Numbered from the stretch's first letter, positions 1-9,387 are shown. The stretch is DNA of 64,000 nt from CBDCUQ01 sp965222835 (GCA_965222835.1 CBDCUQ010000004.1:1364001-1428000); one strand, 5' to 3'. Notes: generated from the sequence alone by a model not told the origin. Made by a program: numbers and translations.

Positions 1-596
1 CCGTCGGAGAATACCGCCGAGTTCAACGCCGCATAGAAGTTGTCGGACTGCGGGACTACGGAGCCCAGATACTTCTGCACCAGCTCGGGATGCTCGCGCA
101 GCGCCTCTGAGATCGAACAGAAGATGACACCCGCTTTCGCAAGCTCGTCCTTGAAGGTGGTGACAACCGAGACGCTGTCGAAGACGGCGTCGACGGCGAC
201 TTTCGCACCCTGGACGCCAGCGAGCACTTCCTGCTCCTTCAACGGAATGCCGAGCTTTTCGTAGGTCGCCAACAGCTCGGGATCGACCTCCTCCAGAGAC
301 TTCGGTCCTTCGGTACTCTTGGGTGCCGAATAGTAATAGAGGTCCTCGAAATCGATCTTGGGATAGTCCACCTTGGCCCACGTCGGTTCGGTCATCGTGC
401 GCCAGCGCTGATAGCTATCGAGACGCCAATCGAGCATCCACTGCGGCTCGCCCTTTTTGGCTGAAATGAAGCGAACAATGTCTTCGCTCAGCCCTTTGGG
501 CGCCTTGACGCTCTCGATGTTGGTCTCGAAGCCATACTTGTACTGATCGACGTCGATCTTCTTGACGCTGTCGATTGTCTCTTGGACTGCTGGCAT
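1..596 (-). CDS. sufB: Fe-S cluster assembly scaffold SufB (5' part only)
   Basis: The N-terminal 198 codons of SufB are present; the gene continues past the left edge of the window. SufB is the scaffold of the SufBCD complex on which Fe-S clusters are built in the cytoplasm. The opening residues (MPAVQETIDSVKKIDVDQYK) and the following stretch with YKYGFETNIES and KGLSEDIVRFIS match the usual SufB N-terminus. The cluster-binding C-terminal core lies outside the window, so integrity cannot be judged. It starts 58 bases after the end of the cysteine desulfurase gene on the same strand and is probably co-transcribed with it and the iscR-like gene. The family call is confident; completeness is unknown. 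Confidence 0.93.
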   Translation of the reverse strand, partial: MPAVQETIDSVKKIDVDQYKYGFETNIESVKAPKGLSEDIVRFISAKKGEPQWMLDWRLDSYQRWRTMTEPTWAKVDYPKIDFEDLYYYSAPKSTEGPKSLEEVDPELLATYEKLGIPLKEQEVLAGVQGAKVAVDAVFDSVSVVTTFKDELAKAGVIFCSISEALREHPELVQKYLGSVVPQSDNFYAALNSAVFSD

Positions 597-654
597 TCCT
601 ATTCAACTCCGCATGGTGTCCTTGGTCAGGACGTTTTGCATCAATTCACTTCGT

Positions 655-1785
655 TCACGCAGCCCGCGCTGCGCTTTCGCCTATTCCGCTCCAGGCCGCG
701 AGAAATGCAGCCACATCATCTTCTGTGCTTGCGTGTCCGAGACTGACGCGAATGGCGCTGTCTCGGATCTCATCGGACAGCTGCATCGCATCCAACACAT
801 GGCTCGATCCAACCTTGCCTGAAGAGCATGCGGCTCCCGCACTCACGGCAATGCCGGCGAGATCGAGTTTGATGACCTGTGTTTCTGCTTTGATACCGGG
901 ACGTGCGATGCAAGACGTATTGGCGAGGCGCGGCGAATCCCGGCCGACGATCTGGGCGTTGGGCTCGGACGACAGAACCTCACGTTCGATTTTGTCACGC
1001 AGAGCGCTGATGCGCGCCACGTCATCGAGATCCCGCTCAGCGGCCGCCGCGGCGGCACCGAAGCCAGCAATGGCGGCCACGTTTTCTGTTCCGGCCCTGC
1101 GCCGGCGCTCTTGTCCTCCACCGCTCATGAGCGGGGAAAGATGGAACCCGTCGCGGATGATGAGTGCACCCGCCCCCTTCGGCCCGCCGATCTTGTGCGA
1201 CGACAAGCTCATAAGGTCGGCATGAAGCGCGCGGAAATCGACGGGTACGCGACCGATTGCCTGTACGGCGTCAGTGTGAACGACCATCTGATGGTCGCGC
1301 GCCAACGTCGCGATATCCGCCACGGGCTGGAGAATGCCTGTTTCGTTGTTGGCTATCTGGACGGCGAGGAGCGCCTTGCCGATACCCTGCCTGCTATCAC
1401 TCAACGCTGCTTCAAGAGCCGCGATGTCGACCACGCCATCTGGGCTGAGCGGGATCTCGCGGACACGCGCGCCACTTGCATGGGCCGGTGCCAGAATGCT
1501 GTCGTGTTCAATATCGGCCGCAAAGATGGTGTCCCACACCTTTGCCAATGCCCAGTTGTTGGATTCGGTCGCGCCACTTGTGAATACGACGTCGGCCGGA
1601 TCTGCGTTGACAAGGCGCGCCACCTGATCGCGCGCTTTCTCGATAATGGCGCGGGCCTCGCGCCCTTCCGCATGAACAGACGACGGGTTGCCCAGCGCGT
1701 CAAGGGCCGCAAGCATGGCCGTGCGCGCGTCCTCGCGCAATGGCGCGGTCGCGTTGTAATCGAGGTATGTGCGCGTCGCGCTCAT
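655..1785 (-). CDS. Class I (IscS/NifS-type) cysteine desulfurase
   Basis: A 376-residue PLP enzyme that removes sulfur from cysteine and passes it on for Fe-S assembly. It starts MSATRTYLDYNATAPL, the usual IscS/NifS opening. The PLP lysine is K198 in SSHKIGGPKG, the ring-stacking histidine is about H94, and the catalytic cysteine is C320 in AGAACSSGK, followed by the class I loop. The frame is open further upstream to about 1911, but the ATG at 1783-1785 is preferred because it begins at the conserved N-terminus and overlaps the stop of the iscR-like gene as ATGA. That overlap suggests translational coupling. Hyphomicrobiales suf operons commonly carry this IscS-like enzyme between iscR and sufB, often with a second SufS further on, which cannot be seen here. 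Confidence 0.95.
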   Translation of the reverse strand: MSATRTYLDYNATAPLREDARTAMLAALDALGNPSSVHAEGREARAIIEKARDQVARLVNADPADVVFTSGATESNNWALAKVWDTIFAADIEHDSILAPAHASGARVREIPLSPDGVVDIAALEAALSDSRQGIGKALLAVQIANNETGILQPVADIATLARDHQMVVHTDAVQAIGRVPVDFRALHADLMSLSSHKIGGPKGAGALIIRDGFHLSPLMSGGGQERRRRAGTENVAAIAGFGAAAAAAERDLDDVARISALRDKIEREVLSSEPNAQIVGRDSPRLANTSCIARPGIKAETQVIKLDLAGIAVSAGAACSSGKVGSSHVLDAMQLSDEIRDSAIRVSLGHASTEDDVAAFLAAWSGIGESAARAA

Positions 1786-2240
1786 TCGGCGGCCACTCCC
1801 AGGCTGCGTACGCCTCGGTCCTTGCGCTTTTCGGCTGGAATGCCGTTGAGCACCTCTGACAAGGATACCGTGGCCATAAATCCTTCGATCTCCTGGCCGA
1901 GCGCTGACCAAAGCTCATGTGTGAGGCAGCGCTCTTCGCCAAGGCAGCCGTGATTACGGTCTATGCACCGTGTCATCCGCGTCTGTTCCTCGACCGCGCG
2001 CATGACCTCGGCGACGTTGATGTCTGCCGCTGGGCGGCCCAGTTTGTATCCGCCGGTTCGACCGCGCGTGCTTTCAACCAGACCGGCGCGGCGCAGATGC
2101 ATAAAGATCTGTTCAAGATAGGCTAGCGAGAGCTGTTGACGTTCCGCGATTGCCGAAAGGGGTACGGACCCTCCGGCTTCATGCTTGGCCAGATCGGCCA
2201 TGGCCATGACCGCGTAACGGCCTTTGGTGTTGAGTTCCAC
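1782..2240 (-). CDS. iscR: IscR-type Rrf2 family Fe-S sensing regulator
   Basis: A 152-residue Rrf2-family winged-helix regulator. The GTG at 2238-2240 is chosen as start because it gives the family opening (ELNTKGRYAV) and has GGGAG eight bases upstream; an in-frame extension to 2309 lacks similarity. The helix-turn-helix spans about residues 28-65. Three cysteines, C92, C99 and C105, plus H108 lie where IscR binds its [2Fe-2S] cluster; the first spacing is six residues rather than five. In this family the cluster state controls repression of the suf operon. Its stop overlaps the start of the desulfurase gene by four bases, so the regulator is first in the operon and likely autoregulated through the promoter at 2408-2440. 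Confidence 0.9.
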   Translation of the reverse strand: MELNTKGRYAVMAMADLAKHEAGGSVPLSAIAERQQLSLAYLEQIFMHLRRAGLVESTRGRTGGYKLGRPAADINVAEVMRAVEEQTRMTRCIDRNHGCLGEERCLTHELWSALGQEIEGFMATVSLSEVLNGIPAEKRKDRGVRSLGVAAE

Positions 2241-2745
2241 GCTTCTCACTCCCAACCGCGCCCCGACCGCTCGCGGAGAGGTGTTCTCCTGAGACGAAAG
2301 GCCCGACACCCTTTGCTTGCACCCCGCTGAGGGGACCGATAGAACCGGAACGCCGCTGAGCGTGCCTCGGGGCCGCCCTTCTTCGAACTGTTCTAAGTTC
2401 TGAGCGGTTTATGAAAATTCCTAGCTCAGAAGTCAAGTATTATAGGCGCACATTTGTGTGAGGCTGTGTGAGGCCGGGAAAGCTCGGTCTTGCGCACAAA
2501 TTTGCTCGCCCGCCGCCCTCACGTCTGTAGGCGTGCCCAAGCTCTTCTAGTCCAGTTCTCAAGGCCGGTGATGGCCGGAGCCCTCTATCAGTCGCCGTCG
2601 TACGCCGGTCAGGATTCCGACGCGTCGCGTAGAGCGGGCCGTGTCGCAGCACACGAAGAAGGCGACGGCCGCCGCAACAGGTTAGACTATTCCGCAAAAC
2701 ATTGGTGACGAGATTGGGTCGACCACGGTCCCGTCTGAAATTGGA
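2241..2745. other. Intergenic region between suf operon and P450
   Basis: About 505 bases without a gene I can support. It holds the suf promoter near 2408-2440 and a perfect tandem repeat of ten bases, TGTGTGAGGC, at 2455-2464 and 2465-2474. Open frames here lack ribosome sites and recognisable protein features. Confidence 0.6.
2408..2440 (-). promoter_or_regulatory. Promoter of the suf operon with an IscR-like half-site
   Basis: On the minus strand a TTGACT -35 box (2431-2436) and a CATAAA -10 box (2408-2413) are separated by 17 bases. The -35 box sits inside ATACTTGACT (2431-2440), which matches one arm of the E. coli type 1 IscR site (ATAsyyGACT) at every position; the second arm is weaker. 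The leader to the GTG start is about 160 bases. This suggests that the regulator binds its own promoter; binding is inference. Confidence 0.5.
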
Positions 2746-4133
2746 GTGCACCGGCACGTGAATGTGGCACGCGAACAACAGGATTGGCTGCCAAAAATTG
2801 TGCCGGATCCGGTGGCGAACCGGCTGTTTGGCTTCCTCAGCGCCGTGGTTCGCAATCCCATTACCGCCATCCCGCGCGCGGCGTACGAACAGGACGTTGC
2901 GGTGCATTCTCTTGCCGGCACCCGGATTGTCTACGTGTCCTCACCCGCTCTTCTGGAAGACATTTTGGTCAAGCGGCCGCACGACTTTCCCAAATCGGTG
3001 GTTGATGAGCGCATCTTGAGACCGGCGTTCGGGAACAGTCTCTTGATCGCGCACGGCGAGGACTGGCGCTGGAAGCGGCGGCTTGCAGCGCCCTATTTCG
3101 CGCCCGCTGCACTCGCCAAGTCGATGCCAAATATGATGGCGCCGTTTGAGACCCTTACCGCCACGTGGCAGCGCGGCTCACGCGACGAGACAATCGACGT
3201 CTCCGCCGCGATGACCAAAGCGACGCTCGAGGTGATCGGCAACACACTCTTTTTACCGATCCCGATCCGGATGTGATGGATGGCATCTCGGCAGCGATCA
3301 CGGACTATCTCACGCCGATTTCCTGGACGATCGGACTTGCGAGCCTGAAGCTTCCTGCGTGGGTGCCGCATCCCGGCCTTGTGCGCATGCACCGTGCGCG
3401 ACGACAGGTGCGCGCGTACGTCCGCAATATCGTTGAGTCCCGGCAAGAGGCACCTGCCGCTTACAACGACATTTGCGCCGACTTGATGCAGGCGACGGAT
3501 CCCGAAACCGGCCGGCCGCTTTCCGAGGATGATCTCCTCGACATGCTGCTGACATTGATGGCCGCCGGTCACGAGACCTCGGCCAATGGGCTCACGTGGG
3601 CGCTCTACTGCCTGGCCGCGCAACCCAATCTGCAAGATGCGTTGCGCGCGGAAACGCTCGGAGTTGCCGGCGACCGTCCTCTTGCGGCAACAGATCTCAG
3701 TGCGCTGGTTACCACCGAGGCTTTCGTCAAGGAAACTATGCGTCTCTTTCCGCCGGCTCCGCTGATGGCGCGGCGCACGACCAAGGCGGAAACGCTTGGG
3801 GACTGCGTATTGCCGCCGGGGACGACACTCTTCCTCCCCATCTACGCAGTGCACCGGCATAAAGCGTTATGGACAAACCCGGACGCCTTCGATCTCAATC
3901 GCTTTCTTGGGGATCAGGGCAAACAGATGCAGCGCACGGTTTACATGCCCTTTGGCGCCGGACCGCGCATTTGCATTGGCGGGACCTTTGCCATGATGGA
4001 GATGGTGGGTGCGCTGGCGATATTGCTGCGCCGTGTGCGCGTTTCAGTTGCCGACGAAACACGTTGTGAGCCCATCCAACGCATTACCTTGCGTCCCAAG
4101 AACGGGATGTGGCTTGCCGTGCGGAGGGTGTGA
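2746..4133 (+). pseudogene. Cytochrome P450, single frameshift at a T run
   Basis: Two overlapping reading frames together give one complete P450 of about 462 residues. Frame one runs from the GTG at 2746 to a stop after 3276 and carries the N-terminal half (WLPKIVPDP, the HGEDWRWKRR helix C). The second frame carries the rest: the I-helix oxygen-binding motif AAGHETSAN, the ExxR motif KETMR, and the heme loop FGAGPRICIGG with cysteine codon 3972-3974. The frames meet at five Ts (3250-3254). One added T gives continuous protein through NTLFFTDPDPD. All signature motifs are intact, so this is a recent mutation, a sequencing error or a slippage site. P450s are heme monooxygenases; the substrate cannot be told. 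It stands alone, with no ferredoxin gene beside it. Confidence 0.85.
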
Positions 4134-4395
4134 ATTCAGCGCAGATCCATCGCGTGACCCTGCTGGCGTATTGGCGAACCGGACTTTTTTGTACAGTTGC
4201 AGGTTCCATTTCAGCTGTTTGTTGTGTCTCGTTGTCCATTGAGAGGGTCATTAACCATCGTGAAGAATTCGCGTTCTGCTGACACTTCATTGATGTGGGG
4301 GGGCTTTTTCTGTTTTTCGCAGTTGTTGCAAATGCGTTGCGCGTAAATCCCTAGATAAGTGGTGCAAGTTCCACACTTCAGGAAGGGAGTCTGCC

Positions 4396-5655
4396 ATGGA
4401 TTTGCACGAACACTGGAACCAAACGTTACAAGTCGTGCTTGAGTTTGGGCCGAAGCTAATTGCCGCCCTCGCCATCCTGATTGCGGCGTTTGCCATTGCC
4501 AAATTGCTCGCGTGGGCCGTTCGTTATGCTTTCACGGCAAGCGGTTTTGGTGGCACAGACCTCGCGTCGGCGATTGGACGCGCCATATTCTGGGTGACAA
4601 TCCTTGTTGCGCTTCCAGCGGCGCTTGGGGCGCTTGGCATGGAAGGGCTTTTGAAGCCAATGCAGGAAATGTCGGCCAAGTTTCTCAACTTCGTTCCAAA
4701 CCTTGTGGGGGCGGGCTTGATTTTCGGCATCGGGTTCATGGTCGCTAAGGTGGCGCGTGAGGCGGTGACAAGCGTGTTACACGCTGCGCAGTTCGACTCC
4801 ATTGCGCAGCGACTTGGCCTGGGCTCCTTCGCAGACGGTGCGGACGACCCTGACTCTAAGGCTGCGTCCCGCTCCTCAAAGGCGAGTTCGCGCACGACTA
4901 AGCCGATCGATGCAGATATTTCGAGCATGGAAACGTCGTCCTCTGGCGCCTCCGGCTTTGCTGGAACGCTGGTGTTCACGCTGCTCATCATTCCGGTCGC
5001 GATTGCGGCCCTGGAGGCGCTTGGCGTTGACGCGATCTCTGTTCCAGCAAAGCAGATGCTGCAGAGTGTACTCGACGCCATCCCGAATATCTTCGCGGCA
5101 GCCATCGTCTTGGTCCTCTCCTATCTCATTGGGCGCTTCGCGTCAGATGCGCTCACGCGTCTTCTGCCGGCGACAGGTATCGATAGCGTTGGGGAGAAAC
5201 TGGGACTGTCGAAGGAAATTTCGGGCGAAACATCGATTTCGAAGATTGCCGGCACCCTTGCGTTAGTCGCTATTGCCGTCTTTGGTATGATTGAAGCCAC
5301 GAAGCTGCTGCAGTTCGAGATCGTGTCGTCGCTCCTCACCCAGGTCTTGGAGCTTGGCGGTCGCGTTCTTCTTGGCAGTGCGATCATTGGGTTCGGCGTC
5401 ATCGCCGCCGACTTCATTGCGGATATCGTCGCCCGCTCGAAAGATGGTGCACCGATTGCTTTCCCGCTGAAGATCGCGATCATCGTGCTCGCAGCCGCGA
5501 TGGGCCTTCGTCAAATGGGCCTTGCCAACGAGATCATCAACACGGGCTTTACGCTCATGATAGGTGCGTTGGCAGTCGGCGCGGCCATCGCCATCGGGTG
5601 GGGCGGCAAAGACGCTGCTGGACGGCTTCTCGATAAGTGGACCAGGAATCTCTGA
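4396..5655 (+). CDS. Conserved TM-helix-repeat membrane protein (MscS-like)
   Basis: A 419-residue inner-membrane protein of the TM-helix-repeat group (Pfam PF05552 type), which is related to small-conductance mechanosensitive channels. Hydrophobic helices lie near residues 20-40, 60-80 and 95-120. A polar serine- and aspartate-rich stretch about 150-190 follows, then helices near 195-215, 230-250, 285-300 and 320-400. Sequences after helices such as FDSIAQRLGLG and IDSVGEKLGLS repeat, showing an internal duplication. The start is supported by AAGGGAG six bases before the ATG. I see no clear MscS beta domain, so channel activity is inferred. The gene is single and ends at a strong terminator. 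Confidence 0.8.
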   Translation: MDLHEHWNQTLQVVLEFGPKLIAALAILIAAFAIAKLLAWAVRYAFTASGFGGTDLASAIGRAIFWVTILVALPAALGALGMEGLLKPMQEMSAKFLNFVPNLVGAGLIFGIGFMVAKVAREAVTSVLHAAQFDSIAQRLGLGSFADGADDPDSKAASRSSKASSRTTKPIDADISSMETSSSGASGFAGTLVFTLLIIPVAIAALEALGVDAISVPAKQMLQSVLDAIPNIFAAAIVLVLSYLIGRFASDALTRLLPATGIDSVGEKLGLSKEISGETSISKIAGTLALVAIAVFGMIEATKLLQFEIVSSLLTQVLELGGRVLLGSAIIGFGVIAADFIADIVARSKDGAPIAFPLKIAIIVLAAAMGLRQMGLANEIINTGFTLMIGALAVGAAIAIGWGGKDAAGRLLDKWTRNL

Positions 5656-5694
5656 CGCTCGGTCTGCACCGTCGAACCGAGCTCTAACAGATAA

Positions 5695-5733
5695 CGCCCG
5701 GCGGCTGGGTTTAGGCCGCCGGGCGGTTTTTTT
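5695..5733 (+). terminator. Rho-independent terminator
   Basis: A perfect 11-base GC stem, CGCCCGGCGGC (5695-5705) pairing with 5715-5725, with a nine-base loop, is followed by seven Ts (5727-5733). It lies 40 bases after the TM-helix-repeat protein gene. Confidence 0.93.
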
Positions 5734-6073
5734 GGGTGAATGCGCTGGCGACGCTTACCGGCCACGAGAAATTCGTTCGTGAGAAACGCCTGTCAATGCG
5801 CGCAAGAACGAACTGGCATTCACAATCCAATCCCCCTTCGCAATCCTCCTCCATACTTCCCCGACCCAGCTGCACACGATTAGGGTTCAGGAACGGCTGA
5901 GAAACGCACCTATTTCAGGCCTACCAGCAAGGCCTTGGCCGGCCTGACTGCGGCGTTATCACAGCCCTTGCAATTGACACCCTGCTCTGTGCTAAGAAGC
6001 CCCTCCATCACCCTGGCATCCTGGGGCGAAATTGCTTTGGGTCAGCGCCACATCCGGAAAGTGCGAAACACAT
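5734..6073. other. Intergenic region before the hydrolase gene
   Basis: About 340 bases with no supportable gene. A TTGACA lies at 5974-5979 but has no convincing -10 box at the right distance. Confidence 0.5.
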
Positions 6074-6853
6074 ATGCCTGAACTCATTATCAACGGCCCG
6101 GTCGGACGACTCGAGGCCCGCTACAATCACGAAACCGCCTCCGACAGCCCTATTGCCCTCATTCTGCATCCGCACCCGCAGCTTGGCGGGACAATGAACA
6201 ATCAGGTCGTCTATACGCTTTATCATACCTTTCTCGAGCGCGGCTTTTCCGTGCTTCGGTTCAATTTCCGAGGTGTTGGACGCAGCCAGGGGTATTACGA
6301 CAATGGCCCCGGCGAGCTTTCAGACGCCGCCTCCGCCCTCGACTGGCTGCAGGTCGTCAAACCGGATGCCAAGTACTGCTGGATTGCGGGCGTGTCGTTC
6401 GGCACTTGGATTGCGATGCAGCTTTTGATGCGCCGGCCTGAGGTTGATGGTTTTATCTGTGTGGCCCCTCTATCGAACCTTTACGACTTTTCGTTCCTGG
6501 CGCCGTGCCCGGCGTCCGGGCTTATGATCAATGGCGATAAGGATCGTGTCGTTCCCACGTCGTCGGTGGCGGAGCTGACGGCCAAGCTCAAGACGCAGCG
6601 CGGGATTAAGATCGACCACGAGGTGGTACCTGGTGCCAACCACTTTTTTGAAGACAAGCTCGATGAGCTGCAGACCGTCGTTGGCAGCTATCTCGATATG
6701 CGTCTTGCCCAGGCCGCCATGGATCAAGAGAAGAACAAGGAAAAAGAAGCCGAACGCGACCGCCAGCGGGAGCTGGAGCGACAGCGTGAAAAAGCCGAAC
6801 AGGCGGAAGCGCCACCCGCTGCTGCTGAACCTGAGGGTGGCGGCGAGGCATAA
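6074..6853 (+). CDS. Alpha/beta hydrolase (COG2945 type) with charged tail
   Basis: A 259-residue cytoplasmic serine hydrolase fold protein. Nucleophile S108 sits in the elbow AGVSFGTW, an acid is offered by D155 or D157 (NGDKDRVVP), and H190 lies in PGANHFFE. The N-terminal HPHPQLGGTMNN is typical of the COG2945 group. The ATG at 6074 begins at the conserved MPELIINGP; the frame is open to 6032 but that part is not conserved. From about residue 215 the protein ends in a highly charged Glu/Lys/Arg stretch and an Ala/Pro/Gly tail, likely disordered. In other Hyphomicrobiales this hydrolase often lies near suf genes. The substrate is unknown. Confidence 0.85.
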   Translation: MPELIINGPVGRLEARYNHETASDSPIALILHPHPQLGGTMNNQVVYTLYHTFLERGFSVLRFNFRGVGRSQGYYDNGPGELSDAASALDWLQVVKPDAKYCWIAGVSFGTWIAMQLLMRRPEVDGFICVAPLSNLYDFSFLAPCPASGLMINGDKDRVVPTSSVAELTAKLKTQRGIKIDHEVVPGANHFFEDKLDELQTVVGSYLDMRLAQAAMDQEKNKEKEAERDRQRELERQREKAEQAEAPPAAAEPEGGGEA

Positions 6854-6928
6854 GCGGCGTCAGGACGGTCGTGCGCTTAGGTAGGTTCGGACTTTGAACG
6901 AGGACCGTTTGATCATGTGCGGGCGCCG

Positions 6929-8038
6929 TTAGTGTACCGAGTCTGCCGAGAGGCCAGCCACAACACCCCCCGTCATGGGTTTGTCGACGCCGGTCGTCCC
7001 GGGGTACGTGATCGGCAGACCCTTCAATGTCCGGGCGGCCATGTAGGCCCACGCCTCGGCCTCGATCGCATCGCCGTCGAGACCCGCGGCCTCGGCAGGA
7101 ACGACAGCGTTCTCGACCAGGCCGGCGATGAGGCTCATGAGCGTTCGATTCTTCCGCCCGCCGCCACAAACGATCCAAAGTTCGGGTTGCTCAGGGAAAT
7201 GCTCGCGGGATTTGGCGATGGATGCGGCTGTGAAGGCCGCCAAGGTGGCTGCCCCATCGCTAATGGACAATCCCTCAATGCGGTCAAGGCCGAAGGCGCT
7301 GCGATCGAGTGACTTGGGCGGTATCTCCGCAAAGTAGGGATCGCTGAGGAGTTCGGACAGGATAACGTCGCTGACGTTGCCCTCGCCTGAAATCTTCCCG
7401 TCGCGATCATAGGGCTCGCCGGTGCGTTTCAATATCCAGTCGTCGAGCAGGGCGTTGCCGGGTCCCGTATCGAAGGCAAGAAGATGTCCGTCCCCACCGA
7501 TCCACGTCACGTTGGCAACGCCGCCGATATTGAGCACGGCAAGCGGCCGCTCGGGGCGGCTTGCCAGAAGTGCGCGATGGTAGACGGGCACGAGCGGCGC
7601 GCCTTGACCGCCGGCCGCCACATCGGCGGCCCGCAGATCATAGACGACGGGAAGGTTGGTCAGCTCTGCCAGCTCTTTTCCATCCCCCAGCTGAACCGTG
7701 AGACGGCGCTCAGGGCGGTGAAGAACCGTTTGGCCGTGAAAGCCGATGGCTTCGACGTCTTCGCGCTTGAGCCCCTGTTTGCGCAAAAAGGCCGAAACGG
7801 CCGCCGCGTGCAGTTCTGTCACGAGGTTTTCGGCCTCGGTCAGCCGGCCGGGCCGGTCTTCCCGCTGCACGATGGCGCGCGCATGCACAAGTGCCTCAGT
7901 CAGAATCGCCCGCTGCTCCAAGTTGTAGGGGAATGTCATGGCTGCGCCGCGCCGGACCTGGTTTTCTCCGTCGGTTTCGATAAGGGCAATGGCAATTCCG
8001 TCCATGGACGTGCCACTCATCAGCCCCAAGACGCGCAT
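6929..8038 (-). CDS. anmK: Anhydro-N-acetylmuramic acid kinase
   Basis: A 369-residue ASKHA-fold kinase that phosphorylates and hydrolyses 1,6-anhydro-MurNAc to MurNAc-6-phosphate during recycling of cell-wall peptidoglycan. Visible signatures are the N-terminal phosphate loop GLMSGTSMDG (residues 5-14), GFHGQTVLHRP, NIGGVANVTW and the FDTGPGNALLDDW motif, all typical of AnmK. The ATG at 8036-8038 gives the standard N-terminus. A GTG at 8050 is better placed behind GGAGG and would add four residues, so the exact start is uncertain. It is divergent from tyrS, an arrangement seen in many alphaproteobacteria. Confidence 0.95.
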   Translation of the reverse strand: MRVLGLMSGTSMDGIAIALIETDGENQVRRGAAMTFPYNLEQRAILTEALVHARAIVQREDRPGRLTEAENLVTELHAAAVSAFLRKQGLKREDVEAIGFHGQTVLHRPERRLTVQLGDGKELAELTNLPVVYDLRAADVAAGGQGAPLVPVYHRALLASRPERPLAVLNIGGVANVTWIGGDGHLLAFDTGPGNALLDDWILKRTGEPYDRDGKISGEGNVSDVILSELLSDPYFAEIPPKSLDRSAFGLDRIEGLSISDGAATLAAFTAASIAKSREHFPEQPELWIVCGGGRKNRTLMSLIAGLVENAVVPAEAAGLDGDAIEAEAWAYMAARTLKGLPITYPGTTGVDKPMTGGVVAGLSADSVH

Positions 8039-8133
8039 CGACTTGCCCACGCCCCCTCCCTCGTGCTTTCTGACGACCTCCGGCCACAACCCTGGTTGTT
8101 CCGGCCTGCCCGCACTAAGCAGACAATACCCTT

Positions 8134-9387
8134 ATGACCAAGCCCAAAAGCGATTTTTTGACGACCTTGACGGAGCGGGGCTTCGTCCACCAGGCCTCGG
8201 ATCTTGCGGGCCTCGACAAGCTCGCGAACACGGGCAAAGTCGTGGCCTATGTGGGGTATGATTGCACGGCCCCCTCGCTGCACGTCGGTTCGCTCATTTC
8301 AATCATGATGCTGTACTGGCTGCAGGAGACCGGTGGCCGCCCAATCGTACTCATGGGCGGGGGGACGACGCGCGTCGGCGATCCTTCTGGTAAGGACGAA
8401 ACGCGCCAGATTCGTTCGATTGACGACATCGAAGACAACAAGAACGGCATCAAGGCTGTTTTCACCCGCTTCCTGACGTTCGGGGATGGAAAAACGGATG
8501 CCATCATGGCCGACAATGCGGAGTGGCTGGCGCCCTTAAACTACATCGAGTTTCTCCGTGACGTGGGGCGGCATTTTTCGGTCAATCGCATGCTGACAAT
8601 GGATTCTGCCAAACTGCGCCTGGATCGGGAACAGGAGCTGTCCTTCATCGAGTTCAACTACATGCTCCTGCAGGCCTACGACTTTGTGGAGCTTGCCCGG
8701 CGTTATGGTTGTAATCTGCAGATGGGTGGCTCGGACCAGTGGGGCAACATCGTCACTGGCATCGATCTCGGACGACGCATGGGGATCGAGGAACAGCTCT
8801 ATGGGCTGACCTGCCCGCTGCTTACGACCGCGTCTGGTGCGAAGATGGGTAAGACGGCGTCCGGCGCCATCTGGCTTAACGAAGCACAGCTCGCGCCCTA
8901 CGACTACTGGCAGTACTGGCGCAATACCGAGGACGCCGACGTTGAACGCTTTCTAAAATTGTTTACGACGCTACCGATGAGCGAGATCAAGAAGCTCGCG
9001 AGTCTCAGGGGTTCAGAGACCAACGAGGCAAAAAAAGCGCTGGCCACTGCTGCGACAGCGCTGCTGCACGGTCAGACGAAGGCGGATGCGGCGGCGGAAA
9101 CGGCGCGAAAGACGTTTGAGCAGGGTGCGCTGGCTGCCGACCTTCCGACCGTGGAGGTGGCGGCCGCCGACCTCGAAGCCGGTCTCGGTATCCTACCCGC
9201 CTTTGTCAAATCAGGGCTCGTATCTTCGAACGGCGAAGCCCGCCGCCAGATTGTCGGCGGCGGGCTCAAGGTCAATGATCGGCCTGTTCAGAGCGATAAG
9301 GCGAAGCTCACGTCAGTAGACGCGGCGGATGGCGTGATCAAGCTCTCGCTTGGCAAGAAAAAGCACGTGCTGTTGAAGCCCGTTTAA
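8134..9387 (+). CDS. tyrS: Tyrosine--tRNA ligase
   Basis: A 417-residue class I aminoacyl-tRNA synthetase that charges tRNA-Tyr in the cytoplasm. The ATP-binding HIGH-type motif is H50-VGS in PSLHVGSL; the KMSKS-type loop is K237-MGKT. The tyrosine pocket is shown by VGYDCTAPS, and QMGGSDQWGNI lies in the middle. The C-terminal end (about 350-417) is an S4-like RNA-binding domain (GEARRQIVGGGLKVND). Length and order are normal for the bacterial enzyme. It has no strong Shine-Dalgarno sequence ahead of the ATG. The intergenic region shared with anmK probably carries both promoters. Confidence 0.97.
   Translation: MTKPKSDFLTTLTERGFVHQASDLAGLDKLANTGKVVAYVGYDCTAPSLHVGSLISIMMLYWLQETGGRPIVLMGGGTTRVGDPSGKDETRQIRSIDDIEDNKNGIKAVFTRFLTFGDGKTDAIMADNAEWLAPLNYIEFLRDVGRHFSVNRMLTMDSAKLRLDREQELSFIEFNYMLLQAYDFVELARRYGCNLQMGGSDQWGNIVTGIDLGRRMGIEEQLYGLTCPLLTTASGAKMGKTASGAIWLNEAQLAPYDYWQYWRNTEDADVERFLKLFTTLPMSEIKKLASLRGSETNEAKKALATAATALLHGQTKADAAAETARKTFEQGALAADLPTVEVAAADLEAGLGILPAFVKSGLVSSNGEARRQIVGGGLKVNDRPVQSDKAKLTSVDAADGVIKLSLGKKKHVLLKPV

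Noticed and set aside
1111..1953. Long open frame opposite the cysteine desulfurase and iscR genes
   Set aside because: It lies entirely on the other strand of two well-supported genes and has no recognisable protein features; high GC makes such shadow frames common.
2440..2907. Minus-strand open frame over the P450 start
   Set aside because: No conserved features, overlaps a clear P450 N-terminus.
3248..3256. Programmed -1 frameshift in the P450
   Set aside because: The codons CTC TTT TTA do not form a proper X-XXY-YYZ slip heptamer and no downstream hairpin is evident; a mutation or read error is simpler.
5974..5979. TTGACA upstream of the hydrolase gene
   Set aside because: No plausible -10 box 16-18 bases downstream.
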